Part shown: piece after piece, positions 19,383 through 28,271 of the stretch
Layout: the number at the start of each line of letters is the position of its first letter
Numbering within the stretch: the stretch's first letter is position 1
Assembly: GCF_026242055.1 (NCBI RefSeq)
Contig: NZ_JAPJDL010000006.1
Coordinates: 124,001 to 188,000, forward strand
Source of the DNA: Lentzea sp. NEAU-D7
GTDB taxonomy: Bacteria; Actinomycetota; Actinomycetes; Mycobacteriales; Pseudonocardiaceae
Direction: 5' to 3'
DNA length: 64,000 nucleotides
Program-made: the position numbers and the translations under genes
Notes under the pieces: model-generated
The model's input: only the letters and a program-made list of their open reading frames with translations
Told to the model about the DNA's origin: nothing
The model's database searches: none

Positions 19383-21310
19383 TCCCTGCCCGCCATTTTT
19401 CGCAGCATCGCGTTGTAGGCCTCGAGGTCGGCGCCACCATCGGTGTCGGCCTTGCGGTCGTACCGCTTCGCGTCACGGCCGTCCTGCCGCGCCCACTGCG
19501 TGAGCAGGGCGACCATGACCACCAGCAACGGGATCTCCCCCGCCGCCCACGCGATGCCGCCGCCGAGGCGCTGGTCCTCCAGCAGGTTCTGCACCCACGG
19601 CAACGCGAGACCCCGGTAGAACTGCTCGCCGATGACGTTCGCCGAGCTCATCAGCACGACGCCGAAGAACGCGTGGAACGGGATCGACGCGAACAACAGC
19701 CCCAACCGGCCGAGCGGCGGCAGCTTGTTCGGCGACGGGTCCACGCCGATCACGGGCCAGTAGAAGACGTAGCCCGCGAGGATGAAGTGCGCGTTCATCG
19801 CGAGGTGCGCCCAGTGGAACGGCAGCGCGGCCTCGAAGAGCCCCGAGAAGTACAGGGCGTAGAAGGAGCCGACGAACAGGGCCAGTGCCACGAAGGGGTT
19901 CGTCAGCAGCCGTGCGACCGGTGAGTGCACGAAGGCCAGCACCCACTCCCGCGGCCCCGGTACCTCCTTGTTGACCGGCAACGCGCGCAACGCCAGCGTG
20001 ACCGGACCACCCAGGACGAACAGGATCGGCGTCAGCATGGACAGCACCATGTGCGCTTCCATGTGCACGCTGAACATCGCCGGCGAGTACCGGCCCATGC
20101 CCGACGACGTCGCGAACAGCAGCGAGAAACACCCGCACAGCCACGCGACGGTGCGGCCCACCGGCCACTTGTCGCCGCGCTTGGTCAGCCTGCGCACGCC
20201 CAGGACGTAGAGCAGGGCGAGAGCCAGCGCCGCGGTGCCGAAGACCAGGTCGAAGCGCCAGTCGAACAGGATGGCCGCGAGCGTCGGCGGTCCGTCGAGG
20301 TCGTAGCCGATCGCGATCTCGGTGCGGCTGGGCAGTTCGGTGCTGCCTCCGGGTGGAGGCGTGCGGGCCAGTGCCACGGCCAGGCCGATGGTGAACATCA
20401 TCAGCAGGACTTCGAGGCCGGCGAGCTTGAACAACGCGTGCGGCTTGCCGGCGACCACGCCCTTCACACCGCGTTCGCGCTGGAAGTAGCCGAACACGCC
20501 GAGCAGCAGCAGGCACGCCAGCTTGCCGAGCGTCAGCCAGCCGTACGTGGACGTCACGAGGTCGGCCGGCGTGATGCGCACCAGCGCGTTCACGACGCCC
20601 GAGACGGCCATGACGATCCAGCAGACCAGCGCGATCTTCGAGAACCTCGTCGCGGCGAGAGGGAGGTGCGCGCCACCACGCCTGCCGTGCGCGAGCAACG
20701 CGATCAAGCCGCCCACCCACAGCACGGCGGCGACGAGGTGGAACAACAGGCTGTTCGTCGCCATGTCGTGCGAGCCGCCGGACGACGAGTGACCCGTCAC
20801 CGCGACCGGGATCAACGCGAAGATGGCACCGAACAGCAGGACCGTCGTCCATCCCCACGACAGCACCAGACGGCAGCCCAATGCGAGCAACGCCACGATG
20901 ATCGCCGTCAGGAGCCACGCCTTCGACTGCTCCAGCAGCATCGCCGTCGCGATCATCTGGCTGAAGCTGAACGAGCTCACCGGACGGTCGATCGCGGCCG
21001 CTGTGGTGAACGGCACTGACAACAGGGCGCCCACGAGCCACACGAGCGCGAACCACCCAGCGGTGCGCATCGCGGCGTAGCCGTCCGCTGCGAGAGTGCC
21101 GGACTTCTGCGGTGGCACGAGGAACGCCGCCAGCAACAACGAGCCGATGGTCACCACCGCACCCGTCTCGGTCAGCACCCGCACGATCTGCACCCCGGTT
21201 GGAGGGGCGCTCTCGAGCGAGCTCAGCGCGACGGCCGCGAGGGCCGCCACTGCGAAGCCGATGGCGACGAGGGGCACCAAACCCGTTCTGGTGGAGCGTT
21301 CGATTGCCAC
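19379..21310 (-). CDS. Fused CopD-domain / CtaG-like copper membrane protein
   Basis: A polytopic membrane protein of 643 residues. The N-terminal half resembles CopD copper-import domains. The C-terminal half resembles CtaG/Caa3_CtaG, the cytochrome c oxidase assembly family, with conserved His-rich spots such as FSVHMEAHMVLSM and HWAHLAMNAHFILAGY. Such fusions are usual in actinobacteria and are thought to move copper for oxidase maturation. Homology begins at VAIERSTRTG, so the GTG at 21310 is preferred although the frame is open to 21433. The upstream region is shared with a divergent lipoprotein gene 35 bases away. Metal specificity is inferred from family. Confidence 0.88.
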   Translation of the reverse strand: MAIERSTRTGLVPLVAIGFAVAALAAVALSSLESAPPTGVQIVRVLTETGAVVTIGSLLLAAFLVPPQKSGTLAADGYAAMRTAGWFALVWLVGALLSVPFTTAAAIDRPVSSFSFSQMIATAMLLEQSKAWLLTAIIVALLALGCRLVLSWGWTTVLLFGAIFALIPVAVTGHSSSGGSHDMATNSLLFHLVAAVLWVGGLIALLAHGRRGGAHLPLAATRFSKIALVCWIVMAVSGVVNALVRITPADLVTSTYGWLTLGKLACLLLLGVFGYFQRERGVKGVVAGKPHALFKLAGLEVLLMMFTIGLAVALARTPPPGGSTELPSRTEIAIGYDLDGPPTLAAILFDWRFDLVFGTAALALALLYVLGVRRLTKRGDKWPVGRTVAWLCGCFSLLFATSSGMGRYSPAMFSVHMEAHMVLSMLTPILFVLGGPVTLALRALPVNKEVPGPREWVLAFVHSPVARLLTNPFVALALFVGSFYALYFSGLFEAALPFHWAHLAMNAHFILAGYVFYWPVIGVDPSPNKLPPLGRLGLLFASIPFHAFFGVVLMSSANVIGEQFYRGLALPWVQNLLEDQRLGGGIAWAAGEIPLLVVMVALLTQWARQDGRDAKRYDRKADTDGGADLEAYNAMLRKMAGRD

Positions 21311-21345
21311 GCCCCGGAGCCTACGACCCTCTAGTGTTGCGCCGT

Positions 21346-21870
21346 GTGAGACGTTCTGTCCTTCTCCTGCTCGTGCTGCTCCCACTGACCGGTTGCGCGT
21401 ACTCCATCCAGGGCGAACCCGTCGCGGCACCACTTCCGCCGCTCGCCATCGACACGCCGCGCAAGACCGCCGGCGTCGACCCGTGCGCCCTGGTGACGGA
21501 GAAGGACCTCAAGCCTCTCGGCACGCTCAAGTTCAAGCCGGTGCCGCGCACGGAGCTGGCGAACTCGTGTCTCTACACGCTCAACGAGGGCCCGTACGTG
21601 CTGGTGGCGGTCCCGTACCGGTCGTTCGAGGAGTCCAAGAAGTCGCAGGAGACGGGCCGTGCGGTCGAGACCTCCAAGCACGCGACCTGGCTCAACTGCA
21701 GCAAGCCGGCCGCGGACAAGGACACGGTCTGCACCGCGACCATCGCCGTGACGCGCGACGAGTCGTTGATGGTCGCCATCGGCATGGGCGGCGACGCCAC
21801 CGAGGACAAGGCCGCCAAGGCGCTCGAGCCGCTCAGCGTGGAAGCGCTCAAACGGATGCCGCCTGCCTAG
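21346..21870 (+). CDS. DUF3558 lipoprotein
   Basis: A 174-residue lipoprotein. The basic start and hydrophobic core end in the lipobox LTGC, with Cys17 the lipidation site. The mature part begins with the DUF3558 pattern (VDPCALVTEKDLKPLG) and has further Cys in NSCLYTL and LNCSKPA. Members of this family are surface lipoproteins common in Pseudonocardiaceae; the role is unknown. The GTG at 21346 is preceded by TAGTGT (21332-21337), 8 bases upstream, and has no Shine-Dalgarno, so it is probably leaderless. The 3' end overlaps the convergent MFS gene by 23 bases. Confidence 0.85.
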   Translation: MRRSVLLLLVLLPLTGCAYSIQGEPVAAPLPPLAIDTPRKTAGVDPCALVTEKDLKPLGTLKFKPVPRTELANSCLYTLNEGPYVLVAVPYRSFEESKKSQETGRAVETSKHATWLNCSKPAADKDTVCTATIAVTRDESLMVAIGMGGDATEDKAAKALEPLSVEALKRMPPA

Positions 21871-23011
21871 CCGCTCGCCTGGCCAGCAAGGTCGTCGGGA
21901 TGATCAGCGCCGTGACGAACGCCACGAACCCGAGCGAGACCACCAGAGAACTGACGTGCGCGAGCCCGCCCACGATCGGCGGCCCCGCGAGGAACCCCGT
22001 GTAGGCGATCGTCGTCACCAGCCCGAGCTCACGCTCGCCACCGCTGCCGTCCGGCCGTTTGCCGATCTCACTCGCGAGGTCCATGACCACGGGGAACGAG
22101 AACGCGAGCCCCAGCCCGGCCAGGCCGAACCCGACGTAGCCGGCCACCGGGAACGGGACGACCACCGCGAGCGCCAAGCCCGTCGCGGCCAGGCCTCCAC
22201 CCGCGGCGAGCAGGCGGTGCGGTCCCAGGCGGCGTTGAATCGGTTCGCCGAACCACCGTGAGAGCGCCATCGTGACGGAGAAGCCCGCATAGGCGTATGC
22301 GCCCGCAGCATCACCCATTCCGCGCTCACGCACCATGAACAACGCCGACCAGTCCGCCGCCGCCCCCTCCGCGATGGCACTGCACAGCGCGACACTTGCC
22401 AACAGCCAGAGGACAGGACTCTTGAGCACGTTCGCGCGTTCGGTGACTTCTTCCCTATGACGCTCCCCTACTCCTCCGGGGATGCTCTTCGCGATAAGCG
22501 CAGTCACCAGTACTCCGACAAACGCCGCCAGGAGAAAGTGCTTCATGGGCGTCCAATGCGCCTGAGCGGCGGCGGCACTGCCCAACGACCCGATGAGCCC
22601 ACCCACGCTGAAGCCCGCGTGGAACTGCGGCATCAGCGGCCGCTGCAAGGCGCGAACGACGACGACCGCAGCGACGTTCATAGACACGTCCATCGCCGCG
22701 ACGCTCGCGCCCAGCGCGACGAGCGTCAGTCCGAACTGCAGCGGTGACTGCGACAACGCGAGCACGGGCAGAAGCAGCGGACTGAGGAGGCTGCTCGTTA
22801 TCAGAACCCCACGCGACCCGTAGACCGCGCAGATCCGTGCCGCCAACGGCGCCGTGAAGGCCAGCCCGGCGCTCGCCCCGAGCAGCGCCAGGCCGAGGCT
22901 GCCCACTTCAGCTCCGATCTGCTCGGCGAGCGCGGGCACGCGAGAGGCCCAGGTGCCGAAGACAGCGCCGTTCAAGAGGAACACGACGAACGTGGCCAGG
23001 CGTGGAGACAT
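21848..23011 (-). CDS. Major facilitator superfamily transporter (YbjJ-like)
   Basis: A 387-residue membrane protein with twelve predicted helices of the MFS. The first helix begins ATFVVFLLNGAVFGTWASRVP and a second repeat begins near SPVLWLLASVALCSAIAEG, which resembles YbjJ/fucose-permease-like carriers. ATG at 23011 is preferred over ATG 23023 because TGGAG lies 5 bases before it. It is divergent from a LacI-family regulator with a palindromic operator at 23026-23039 directly upstream, so the regulator probably controls it. Substrate unknown; a sugar or sugar derivative would fit the LacI neighbour. Confidence 0.88.
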   Translation of the reverse strand: MSPRLATFVVFLLNGAVFGTWASRVPALAEQIGAEVGSLGLALLGASAGLAFTAPLAARICAVYGSRGVLITSSLLSPLLLPVLALSQSPLQFGLTLVALGASVAAMDVSMNVAAVVVVRALQRPLMPQFHAGFSVGGLIGSLGSAAAAQAHWTPMKHFLLAAFVGVLVTALIAKSIPGGVGERHREEVTERANVLKSPVLWLLASVALCSAIAEGAAADWSALFMVRERGMGDAAGAYAYAGFSVTMALSRWFGEPIQRRLGPHRLLAAGGGLAATGLALAVVVPFPVAGYVGFGLAGLGLAFSFPVVMDLASEIGKRPDGSGGERELGLVTTIAYTGFLAGPPIVGGLAHVSSLVVSLGFVAFVTALIIPTTLLARRAARQAASV

Positions 23012-23025
23012 GCGCTCCAGCATGA

Positions 23026-23039
23026 CTGAAGCGCTTCAG
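23026..23039. promoter_or_regulatory. LacI-type palindromic operator between MFS and LacI genes
   Basis: CTGAAGCGCTTCAG is a perfect 14-bp palindrome with the central CG typical of LacI/GalR sites. It lies 15 bases upstream of the preferred MFS start and about 45 bases before the LacI start, so one site can govern both. Confidence 0.75.
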
Positions 23040-23083
23040 CAGCGCCAGCGATGAGGGTGCGATCTCTCGCATACGATGCGTCC

Positions 23084-24163
23084 GTGGACTCCGACCGCCG
23101 ACGCAGGCCGACGCTGGACACCGTCGCCGCAGCCGTCGGGGTCTCCAGGGCAACGGTGTCGAACGCGTACAACAGGCCTGATCAGCTGTCGTCGACGTTG
23201 CGCGAACGCATCCTCGAAACGGCGCGCTCCCTGGGCTACGCGGGCCCGGACCCGGTAGCCCGCTCACTCGCGACCCGTTCGTCCGCCGCCGTGGGCTTCA
23301 TGCTGCCGCAGGGCCTGTCCGGCGCGTTCTCGGACCCGGCGCTCTCGATCGTGCTCGACGGCCTGGCCTCGACCGTCGACGGCCACGACCACAGCCTCGT
23401 GCTGATGCCAGGAGACTCCACGGGCGGTCCACGCCCCTCGATCGTGGCGCGCGCACAGGCAGACGTGATGGTCGCCTACTCACTACCCGACACCGCACCG
23501 GCCTTCGACGCCGTCGCCGCCCGCGGCCTGCCGCTCGTCGTGATCGACCAGCCGGCGCTGCCAGACTCAGCACGCGTAGAGGTGCAGGACTACACCGGCA
23601 CGTGCGCAGCCGCGGCACACCTGCTCGCACTGGGACACCTCAGGTTCGGCATCCTGACGTTCGCACTGCACCCGGACGGAGTATCCGGCCCGGTCTCCCC
23701 CGAGCGCCGTTCGGACGTGCCGTTCCGGGTGAGCCGGGACCGCCTGGGCGGCTACCTCGACACTTTGGAAAAAGGCGGGGTGAAACCGGACAATGTCCCG
23801 GTGTGGGAGGCGCGCGGCAGTGATCGTGAACTCGGACGTCTAGGCGCGCGGTGGCTGCTCACCCGCACGCCGCGCCCGAGCGCTTTGCTGTGCACGTCGG
23901 ACCAGCTGGCCTTCGGCGCCCTCCAAGCGGCCCGCGACCTGACGTTGACCGTCCCGGGAGACATTTCGGTCGTCGGCTTCGACGACGTCCCCGAAGCGGC
24001 CTACAGCGACCCGCCGCTGACTACGGTGCGTCAACCCCTGGCCGAGAAGGGCCGCCGAGCCGGCGAACTGGCCCTGAAATTACTGGCCGGCGGGAGACCG
24101 CCCAGGCCGACGAGACTCGACGTTTCCCTCGTGGAGAGAGCCTCAACCGCCCCACGAAAGTGA
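23084..24163 (+). CDS. LacI-family transcriptional regulator
   Basis: A 359-residue regulator. The N-terminal helix-turn-helix and hinge helix (TLDTVAAAVGVSRATVSNAY) are followed by a periplasmic-binding-protein-like sensor domain that ends with the typical GFDDVPEAAYSDPPLTTVRQP. GTG 23084 is preferred because TACGAT (23072-23077) lies 6 bases upstream, giving a leaderless transcript; ATG 23051 would lie upstream of that promoter element. It probably binds the palindrome at 23026-23039 and controls the divergent MFS transporter in response to a sugar-like ligand. Confidence 0.9.
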   Translation: MDSDRRRRPTLDTVAAAVGVSRATVSNAYNRPDQLSSTLRERILETARSLGYAGPDPVARSLATRSSAAVGFMLPQGLSGAFSDPALSIVLDGLASTVDGHDHSLVLMPGDSTGGPRPSIVARAQADVMVAYSLPDTAPAFDAVAARGLPLVVIDQPALPDSARVEVQDYTGTCAAAAHLLALGHLRFGILTFALHPDGVSGPVSPERRSDVPFRVSRDRLGGYLDTLEKGGVKPDNVPVWEARGSDRELGRLGARWLLTRTPRPSALLCTSDQLAFGALQAARDLTLTVPGDISVVGFDDVPEAAYSDPPLTTVRQPLAEKGRRAGELALKLLAGGRPPRPTRLDVSLVERASTAPRK

Positions 24164-24292
24164 TCCGCGTCACGTTTAGACAGTTTTCGTCACCCTTTTG
24201 GACGTAGGGCGGAAACAGTCGATCGACTTCGGACGATGTGTCCGGTGGGGGCACCGGTGGCCACGCTTCGTGGCCGCTTTCGCACCCCTCCA

Positions 24293-24365
24293 GCCTCTGT
24301 AGCTCAGTGGAGAGAGCGAGGGACTTCTAATCCCGAGGTCGCAGGTTCGAATCCTGCCAGGGGCG
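24293..24365 (+). tRNA. tRNA-Arg (anticodon TCT)
   Basis: A full cloverleaf of 73 bases. Acceptor 24293-24299 pairs with 24358-24364, the T arm 24341-24345/24353-24357 closes the TTCGAAT loop, and the anticodon loop CTTCTAA gives TCT, reading AGA. The 3' CCA is not encoded. AGA is a rare codon in this GC-rich genome. Confidence 0.95.
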
Positions 24366-24376
24366 CCTCAGCAAGT

Positions 24377-24408
24377 GGCCTCTGACCTGTGCGAACAGGT
24401 CAGAGGCC
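24377..24408 (+). terminator. Terminator of tRNA-Arg
   Basis: A perfect 13-bp stem (24377-24389 with 24396-24408), a 6-base loop and a trailing TTCTTCGTT lie directly after the tRNA. This is a classical intrinsic terminator. Confidence 0.9.
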
Positions 24409-24471
24409 TTCTTCGTTCCCGATCACGGGCCCGCGCCGTGGTGCGGCGCGTGGCGCTGAATAATCGGGTGT

Positions 24472-24855
24472 GTGGACAAGACGCGGTTGGGCATTGGGCT
24501 GGTCGTCGGCGTGCTCGTGGTGCAGACGGCGGCAACCCTGCTGTGGAACCCCGACGCGACACTCACCGGCATTGCCCTCGCCTTCAACGCCGTCACCGCG
24601 GTGTCGACGTTCCTCTTCGTGCGGCGCGGCGGGCGGGCGGCCTGGGTGGTGGCCGGGTGGTGTGCCGGGTTCTTCGGGTGGCACGTGCTCGGGCTCGGTG
24701 AGCTGGCCGGCTGGTGGACGACCGGGCTGGACGCCGCGTTCCTCGTCGGGGGCGGGTACCAGGACTCGGTCGTCTACCAGGCGGTGATGGCCACGGCGGC
24801 CGGGTTTGCCGTGCACCTGTTGTTGCCTCGTCAGCGCCAGGTTTCCGCGACGTAG
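24472..24855 (+). CDS. Small four-helix membrane protein, unknown function
   Basis: A 127-residue hydrophobic protein with about four membrane helices and short loops and no recognised domain. GTG 24472 is preceded 7 bases upstream by AATAAT (24459-24464), so it is probably leaderless; no Shine-Dalgarno is seen. The last 25 bases overlap the 3' end of the convergent NmrA-like gene. It is not linked to the tRNA, which has its own terminator. Function unknown. Confidence 0.65.
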   Translation: MDKTRLGIGLVVGVLVVQTAATLLWNPDATLTGIALAFNAVTAVSTFLFVRRGGRAAWVVAGWCAGFFGWHVLGLGELAGWWTTGLDAAFLVGGGYQDSVVYQAVMATAAGFAVHLLLPRQRQVSAT

Positions 24856-25634
24856 GCGTCGAAGCTGGTGGCGGGGCGGCCCAGCAACCGGGCGATGTCG
24901 TTGGTCGGGGTGGCCAGCAAGCCTGCCCGCATGCTTTCGAACATGCCGTTCAGCTCGGTGGCGACCTCTTCGGGGGCTCCTTGGGCCAGCAGGGCTTCGC
25001 GGTACTCGGCCGGGGTCAGCTTGACCAGTTCCACCGTGCGGCCGGTGGCCGTCGCGATCTTGGAGACGGCGTCGGAGAAGGTGACTCCTTCCGGGCCTGT
25101 GAGGTCGTAGGTCTGGCCCTGGTGGTCGTCAGTGGTGAGGGCCAGGGCGGCTACCTCGGCGATGTCCTGGACGTCCACGAACGGTTCCGGGGTGTCGTCG
25201 ACGGGCAGGGAGAGGCGGCCTGCCTCGATTTCGGGCTGCCAGACTTCCTCGGAGAAGTTCTGGTTGAAGTTGTTGGCGCGCAGGACGGTCCAGGCGAGGT
25301 CGCTCGCGCGGACGGCCTTCTCGGCCGCGTGCATGCCCCGGAAGACGTCCGGTGGGGTCTCGTCGAGGCCGCGGCCGGAGAGCAGGACCAGGCGGCGCAG
25401 GCCTGAGGCCTCGGCCAGTTCCACGAACGGGGCGGCGGCGGACGGGTCTTCCGGGGCGATCACGTAGGCGGCGGTGGCGCCGTGCAGGAACTGCTTCCAG
25501 GTCGACTGGTCGTTCCAGTCGAAGCCGGTCGCGCGGGAGGCCTTGCGGAGGGTGGCGCCCGTGGCTTCCAGGGTGCGGACCACGCGGCGGCCCGTCTTGC
25601 CGGTCGCGCCCAGGACGAGGATCTCTTCGGTCAT
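24831..25634 (-). CDS. NmrA-like NAD(P)-binding oxidoreductase
   Basis: A 267-residue atypical short-chain dehydrogenase with the Rossmann motif GATGKTGRRVV at the N-terminus. It lacks the usual YxxxK active site, which is typical of NmrA/QOR2-like proteins that sense or use NAD(P)H. The start is the ATG at 25634, where homology begins (MTEEILVLGATG); the frame stays open upstream only as antisense to the AraC gene. It is divergent from an AraC regulator, a pairing frequent in actinobacteria, and is probably its target. Substrate unknown. Confidence 0.88.
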   Translation of the reverse strand: MTEEILVLGATGKTGRRVVRTLEATGATLRKASRATGFDWNDQSTWKQFLHGATAAYVIAPEDPSAAAPFVELAEASGLRRLVLLSGRGLDETPPDVFRGMHAAEKAVRASDLAWTVLRANNFNQNFSEEVWQPEIEAGRLSLPVDDTPEPFVDVQDIAEVAALALTTDDHQGQTYDLTGPEGVTFSDAVSKIATATGRTVELVKLTPAEYREALLAQGAPEEVATELNGMFESMRAGLLATPTNDIARLLGRPATSFDAYVAETWR

Positions 25635-25722
25635 GTGGACAGCCAACCGGCGTGAGCCGTGAGGCGACATGGGTGAGAGTTCATCGACGATGTTCGATCG
25701 TTCGGGCCGTATCGTGGACGGC

Positions 25723-26484
25723 ATGAAGCCGTTCGACGAACTGTTGCGCGGGGTGCGCGCGGATGGTGCCGGGGTGCGCCGGACCGAGATCGACGGAGCG
25801 CGGGTGTTGCCCGGGCTCACGTTGTACGCGGTGGCGTCGGGGGAACTGAGCGTGCGCGGGGAGACCGCCAGGGCCGGGGACATCCTGGTGGTGCAGGAGT
25901 CCGTCGCGGCACGGGGACGTGCGTCGGTGGTCAGCGGGACGTACGAGGTCAAAGGCGCTGTGGCGCGGCGGCTCACGGCGGTGTTGCCGGACGCGCTGGT
26001 GGCTCCGGGCCAGGACGGGTGCGCGGAGTTCTACGCCACCATCGGCATGGAGGGGCCGGGGGTGGTGGCCGATCGGTTGCTGGACTGGCTGATGGTGTGC
26101 GCGCTCAAGGAGTGGTTCGACCGCGAGCACGGTGACGGGTGGCTGGGTGCTCAGGCCGACGTGGTGGTCGGGCCCGTTCTCGAGGCCATGCACGCGAGTC
26201 CCGAGCGGCCTTGGACGCTCGCCCTGCTGGCCAAGGAGGCCGGGGTGGCGCGGACGACGCTGGCGAGCAGGTTCGCGAAGCTGGTCGGGGTGCCGCCGCT
26301 CACGTACCTCACGGAGTGGCGGATGGCGCTGGCGGCGGATCTTCTCGCGGAGTCGTCGGCGACGGTGGCTTCGGTGGCGCGCAAGGTCGGGTACGCGGAC
26401 GCGTTCGGGTTCAGCGCCGCGTTCAAGCGCGTGCACGGGTTCAGCCCGAGCGAGTGCCGCAGCCGGTGCGCCGCGAGCGCGTGA
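25723..26484 (+). CDS. AraC-family regulator with cupin sensor domain
   Basis: A 253-residue regulator. The N-terminal half is a cupin-like ligand domain (AraC_binding/Cupin_6 type), and the C-terminal half holds two helix-turn-helix motifs (WTLALLAKEAGVARTTLASR and SVARKVGYADAFGFSAAFKR). ATG 25723 lies 7 bases after TATCGT (25710-25715), indicating a leaderless mRNA; an upstream in-frame ATG at 25669 lies before the promoter. It probably regulates the divergent NmrA-like gene. The 3' end overlaps the convergent LysR gene by 44 bases. Confidence 0.9.
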   Translation: MKPFDELLRGVRADGAGVRRTEIDGARVLPGLTLYAVASGELSVRGETARAGDILVVQESVAARGRASVVSGTYEVKGAVARRLTAVLPDALVAPGQDGCAEFYATIGMEGPGVVADRLLDWLMVCALKEWFDREHGDGWLGAQADVVVGPVLEAMHASPERPWTLALLAKEAGVARTTLASRFAKLVGVPPLTYLTEWRMALAADLLAESSATVASVARKVGYADAFGFSAAFKRVHGFSPSECRSRCAASA

Positions 26485-27346
26485 CGTCGAGGCAGCAGCG
26501 GACGAAGTCGACGGCGGCGTCACCGGGGTCCGGCAGCCACGCCACGGCCACCTCGCTGGGGCTCACGCCCCTCACGGGCACGTAGACGATGTCCGGTCGC
26601 GAGTAGAAGTGCGACGTGGAGGCTGGCACCAGCGCGATGCCGCAGCCTCCGGCGATCGCGCCGAGGAACTCGTCGGGATGCTCGGTCACGGCGCCGATGC
26701 GCACCTCACGACCGTCCCTTTCGGACAAAGCCAGCCAGTGCTCGCGCCAGGTTCCCTTCAGGGCGGGGGCGACGATGACCGGGTCGTCCCACAGCTCGCG
26801 GAAGTCGACCGAGCCGCGGCCGGCCAGCGGGTGCGCGGAAGGCAGTGCCACGCAACGGGGTTCGCTGAACAACGTCCGCACGCCGAACGCCTCCTCGCCG
26901 GGGAACGGTAATCGCAGCAACGCGACGGGCACCTCCGCGCCGGCGAGGCCCGCCGACGGATCCGACCAGGGTGCCTGCTTCAGGTCGACCCGCCAGCCCG
27001 GCCGGAGCTTCCCGAACGCCCTGACGATGGCCGGCGTCGCGTCGTTCGCCGCGCTGGCCAGGAAACCGACGCGCAGCACGCGGGCGGCTCTCCTCGTCTC
27101 ATTCACCGCCGTGTCCCAGTCCGCGAGCACCGGCGGGATGTGCGCGGCGAGGGTGCGGCCCGCCTCCGTCAGCCTCATCCCGGTGCTGGACCGCGTGAAC
27201 AGCGGCACGCCCAGCTGCGACTCGAGGTGCTTGAGCTGTTTGGTCAGTGATGGTTGTGACACGAAGAGCCGGTGCGCAGCGCGCGTGAGGTTGCCTTCCT
27301 CGGCGATGGCGGCGAAATACCTCAGCAGCCTCGTGTCCACGTCCAT
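26441..27346 (-). CDS. LysR-family transcriptional regulator
   Basis: A 301-residue regulator with the winged helix-turn-helix (RYFAAIAEEGNLTRAAHRLF) and a LysR substrate-binding domain. ATG 27346 is where family homology starts and it lies 7 bases from TAGCCT on the minus strand (27359-27354), so it is probably leaderless. The frame is open far upstream only because it runs antisense to other genes. The short Arg/Gly-rich C-terminal tail is encoded in the 44-base overlap with the AraC gene and may be a recent extension. No obvious target is divergent to it. Confidence 0.9.
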   Translation of the reverse strand: MDVDTRLLRYFAAIAEEGNLTRAAHRLFVSQPSLTKQLKHLESQLGVPLFTRSSTGMRLTEAGRTLAAHIPPVLADWDTAVNETRRAARVLRVGFLASAANDATPAIVRAFGKLRPGWRVDLKQAPWSDPSAGLAGAEVPVALLRLPFPGEEAFGVRTLFSEPRCVALPSAHPLAGRGSVDFRELWDDPVIVAPALKGTWREHWLALSERDGREVRIGAVTEHPDEFLGAIAGGCGIALVPASTSHFYSRPDIVYVPVRGVSPSEVAVAWLPDPGDAAVDFVRCCLDVTRSRRTGCGTRSG

Positions 27347-27399
27347 ACCGGCAAGGCTATGGAGCCGGACATCAACCACGAGTGAGCCGACGACCGCGG

Positions 27400-28191
27400 T
27401 CACGGGTACGGCCACCCGTTCGGTGTGCACACCTTTCCGTCCCGCGGGATGACCGCGCCCTGGGGCACGCCGTTGGTGATGCGGACGATCTCGTCGTTGG
27501 ACACGCTGAACGTCTGCTGCATCATCACCGGAGCCGGCCCGCCCGCGACGCCGCAGGGCTGGTGGCCTTGCCCGAACGCGTGGCCGACCTCGTGGTTGAC
27601 CACGTACGCGCGGTACGCGTCCAGGTCCGGGAGGAAGGCGACGGCACCGCGGAACCAGCGGGCGGCGCTGAGGAACACCAAGTTGCCGTCGCGGCACGAG
27701 ACGTCGACCGGGATCTCGAAGCCGCACACGTTCCGCGCGGTCTGCTGGGACGTCAGCCGCACACGCACCGACGCCGCACCGGAGACGCGCTGCACAGAGC
27801 GCGCTCCCCGAGCCGTCCAGCCGCGCGGGTCGGCGAGAGTGGCGTCGACGAACGCCGCGAAGGCCTGTTCGTCGACGGTGATGCCGTTCTCTACCTCCAC
27901 GGCGTAGGTCCGCAACGGGCCGGTGCCGACGACCGGGCCGGAGCCGGGGACCACGTGGAACGTGCCCGCGCCGGCCACCGGGAACTCCGGGCCGTCGGGC
28001 AGGTCGGAGCTGGACGCGTAGACGCGCGGTGGAGGCGGCGCCGGTGAGGACGGGACCTCGACGGGCGTGACGGTCGACGACGTGACCTGCGTGGTCGGAG
28101 CGGCCGCGGGGGACGTCTCCCCTGCCAGCTGCGTCGTCGTCAGCAGGATCGCGGTCAGCGCGACCGCCCCCAGCGCCAAGTGCACCCTCAT
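27400..28191 (-). CDS. Secreted DUF3152 protein with metalloprotease-like HExxH motif
   Basis: A 263-residue exported protein. An N-terminal signal segment (about 1-24) is followed by a Thr/Pro-rich linker (about 25-58) and a DUF3152 domain. The domain holds HEVGHAFGQGH, an extended HExxHxxGxxH zinc site of the metzincin type, so it is likely a secreted or wall-anchored zinc peptidase, though activity of DUF3152 proteins is unproven to my knowledge. Cys pairs (NVCGFE, VSCRDG, QPCGV, KVCTP) suggest disulfides. It lies 80 bases from the divergent two-component regulator. Confidence 0.85.
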   Translation of the reverse strand: MRVHLALGAVALTAILLTTTQLAGETSPAAAPTTQVTSSTVTPVEVPSSPAPPPPRVYASSSDLPDGPEFPVAGAGTFHVVPGSGPVVGTGPLRTYAVEVENGITVDEQAFAAFVDATLADPRGWTARGARSVQRVSGAASVRVRLTSQQTARNVCGFEIPVDVSCRDGNLVFLSAARWFRGAVAFLPDLDAYRAYVVNHEVGHAFGQGHQPCGVAGGPAPVMMQQTFSVSNDEIVRITNGVPQGAVIPRDGKVCTPNGWPYP

Positions 28192-28271
28192 GACGGCAAC
28201 GGTCGACGGAACTGATGAAGAACCTGTTTACGTCCCGCTTGACTGTCGTGAAGGACTGCATACTTCGGACT